From Sulfuricella sp. (lineage in GTDB: Bacteria > Pseudomonadota > Gammaproteobacteria > Burkholderiales > Sulfuricellaceae), in NCBI GenBank assembly GCA_030691435.1, contig JAUYEK010000432.1, forward strand, positions 1 through 5,443: a stretch of DNA of 5,443 nucleotides, in the 5' to 3' direction. Below the pieces are notes generated by a model. That model did not search any database. It saw nothing but the letters and a program-made list of their open reading frames with translations, and had not been told where the DNA came from. The stretch's first letter is position 1. The number at the start of each line of letters is the position of its first letter. Made by a program: the position numbers and the translations under genes. Of this stretch, positions 4,439-5,443 are shown in pieces.

Positions 4439-5443
4439 ATGCCACAATTGCCTATTACTCCTGCTGTATCTCCCCCCCCCAGTGCTGGCGTCAGTCAGAC
4501 ATCAGCCTCTGCCGCGGAAGGTGGAGATGGATTGGAGCGCGCGCCGGGGCTTAATTTCGGGGCGGTTCTCACCAGGCAGTTGAAGGGGATTGCTTCGCTG
4601 CTTGAGCAAAAAGAGGGTGCAGGGCTTTCCCTGGCAGCGGCCAACGAAAGCGCTGAGCCTGCTGCGAGTGCAGGGGCGGCTGTACTTCCCGTCGATTTGT
4701 CTGTCTTGACCGCTTCAATGCTTGTGCCGGCATCTCCTGCCCAGGCAGAGGGTGGGGCCGGAATTCCAGCCGAAGCCGGCGCGGAAAAGCCGTTGATGCA
4801 GTTGCCCAAGGCTGGTGAAGTCCGGGGCGCTGAGTCTGCTGAGAATGCAGGGGCGGCGGTGCTTCCCGCTGATCTGTCTGTCTTGACCGCTTCAATGCTT
4901 GTGCCGGTATCTCCCGCCCGGGCCGGAATGCTTGTGCCGGTATCTCCTGCCCGGGCCGGAATGCTTGTGCCGGTATCTCCTGCCCGGGCAGGGGCTGCGT
5001 TCGGAACTCCAGCCGAAGCCGGCGCGGAAAAGCCGTTGACGCAGTTGCCCAGGGCTGGCGAAGTCCGGCTGGCGGCAGAAATTGCCGCAAACGGCAAAAA
5101 CTTGCCGCAAGCGGTGTCCCCGGAGCAGCGGTTTGCCGACAAGCTGGCGGCCTTGGTGGAAGTTCCGGCAGGCAATGCGGGTGGGGAGCTTCATTCGATT
5201 GACTTGTCCGCTGTGGCGAACCCTTCCGCCACAGCCGTCGTATTCCGGAATCCGGAGCCGTTACCGGCTTTACCGGTCGCGCCTAGAGTCGGTTCCGCCG
5301 AATGGGGCGGAGCGGTCGGCGAGAAAGTCGTGTGGATGGCGAGCCAGAGCCATCAAGTGGCGGAGCTGCACCTCAATCCACCCAATCTCGGGCCGCTCGA
5401 GGTGCGTTTGACGATCAGCAACGACCAGGCTAGCGCATTGTTC
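4439..5443 (+). CDS. fliK: FliK, flagellar hook-length control protein (3' end outside window)
   Basis: FliK is exported during hook assembly, measures the growing hook and switches the export gate (through FlhB) from rod/hook to filament substrates. The frame is open from ATG 4439 to the window edge, 335 codons. The N-terminal two thirds are low-complexity, rich in Ala, Pro, Gly, Glu and Val, as is usual for the ruler part of FliK. They contain a C9 tract (Pro12-14), a duplicated block of about 59 residues (72-129 and 131-210) and three copies of MLVPVSPARAG (153-185). From about residue 288 (EWGGAVGEKVVWM) the conserved C-terminal hook-length domain begins, with the hallmark LHLNPPNLGPLEVRL at 310-324; its rest, with the switch region, lies beyond the window. 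The ATG has a good AAAGGA site. The gene is 182 bases after fliJ, with repeats and a possible own promoter between. Identity rests on the C-terminal motif and gene order. Confidence 0.93.
   Translation, partial: MPQLPITPAVSPPPSAGVSQTSASAAEGGDGLERAPGLNFGAVLTRQLKGIASLLEQKEGAGLSLAAANESAEPAASAGAAVLPVDLSVLTASMLVPASPAQAEGGAGIPAEAGAEKPLMQLPKAGEVRGAESAENAGAAVLPADLSVLTASMLVPVSPARAGMLVPVSPARAGMLVPVSPARAGAAFGTPAEAGAEKPLTQLPRAGEVRLAAEIAANGKNLPQAVSPEQRFADKLAALVEVPAGNAGGELHSIDLSAVANPSATAVVFRNPEPLPALPVAPRVGSAEWGGAVGEKVVWMASQSHQVAELHLNPPNLGPLEVRLTISNDQASALF
4472..4480 (+). repeat. C9 homopolymer in the start of fliK
   Basis: Nine consecutive C encode Pro12-Pro14. Gain or loss of one base would shift the frame of fliK near its start. 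Such tracts act as phase-variation switches in some bacteria, but whether this one varies cannot be judged from one sequence; it may also be a site of sequencing error. Confidence 0.85.
4652..5068 (+). repeat. Tandem duplication of a 59-codon block within fliK
   Basis: Unit A spans 4652-4825 (58 codons) and unit B spans 4829-5068 (80 codons), with one codon between. Both begin GctGag, contain LSVLTASMLVP and end PAEAGAEKPL-x-QLP-x-AGEVR. Unit B is exactly 66 bases longer because it carries two extra copies of a 33-base repeat. With those removed, hand alignment gives 155 of 174 bases identical. Thirteen of the 17 differing codons change the amino acid, so the copies have diverged with little constraint on sequence while keeping frame. 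Confidence 0.9.
4895..4993 (+). repeat. Three 33-bp direct tandem repeats in fliK
   Basis: The copies are 4895-4927, 4928-4960 and 4961-4993. Copies 1 and 2 differ at one base, copies 2 and 3 at two. Each encodes MLVPVSPARAG. A diverged single copy sits at the matching place in unit A (4718-4750). The period is a multiple of three, so changes in copy number would alter protein length by 11 residues without breaking the frame. Confidence 0.95.

Noticed and set aside
4432..4560. ATG 4432 as a separate small gene or fliK start
   Set aside because: It overlaps the ribosome site, its frame closes after about 40 codons and the product is Cys/Trp-rich with no likeness to FliK.
4895..4993. Direct repeats considered as a CRISPR array
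   Set aside because: The copies are contiguous without spacers and stay in the fliK frame, so they are a coding tandem repeat.
4495..5175. Long open frame on the - strand (226 codons) opposite fliK
   Set aside because: Its repeats mirror the fliK repeats, and the composition fits an antisense shadow of a GC-rich, low-complexity gene. The + strand frame ends in a recognisable FliK domain.

Overview
The window is one stretch of a flagellar export and motor gene cluster, all on the + strand, in the order fliF (3' end) - fliG - fliH - fliI - fliJ - fliK (5' part). The order is the same as in Escherichia coli and Salmonella. The proteins read as proteobacterial, and the FliH N-terminus, the moderately high GC and the intergenic repeats suggest a betaproteobacterium, perhaps of the Nitrosomonadales/Gallionellaceae type. 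That placement is inference from pattern memory, not from a search.

Layout. Positions 1-625 hold the end of the MS-ring gene fliF, with its last membrane helix and the C-terminal tail that binds FliG. fliG (622-1614) overlaps fliF by an ATGA junction and encodes a full-length rotor/switch protein with all the expected torque residues. fliH (1607-2215) begins at a TTG inside the end of fliG and encodes the negative regulator of the export ATPase. A 114-base gap then carries a long imperfect hairpin built of GGTGATG-like units. fliI (2330-3730) is an intact export ATPase with Walker motifs. A 64-base gap holds a second hairpin and three 7-base tandem repeats, followed by fliJ (3795-4256), a coiled-coil export chaperone and ATPase stalk. 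The 182 bases between fliJ and fliK hold a sigma-54-like promoter match, a perfect 15-bp inverted repeat, a CT/GA-rich palindromic repeat and a small hairpin. fliK (4439 to the window end) encodes the hook-length ruler. Its C-terminal domain has begun but is cut by the window edge.

How the genes work together. FliF forms the membrane ring, and FliG sits on its cytoplasmic face and couples the stator to rotation. FliH, FliI and FliJ form the cytoplasmic ATPase complex that feeds substrates to the export gate. FliK is exported by this machine, measures the hook and switches export from hook to filament subunits.

The genes are conventional, and I see no new enzymatic or defence system. The unusual content lies in two places. 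First, the front half of fliK is built of nested in-frame repeats (a 59-codon duplication with three 33-bp copies inside) plus a C9 tract, all in a protein whose length sets hook length. Second, each of the three non-overlapping gene junctions carries a different palindromic or tandem repeat, while the fliF-fliG-fliH junctions are tightly overlapped.
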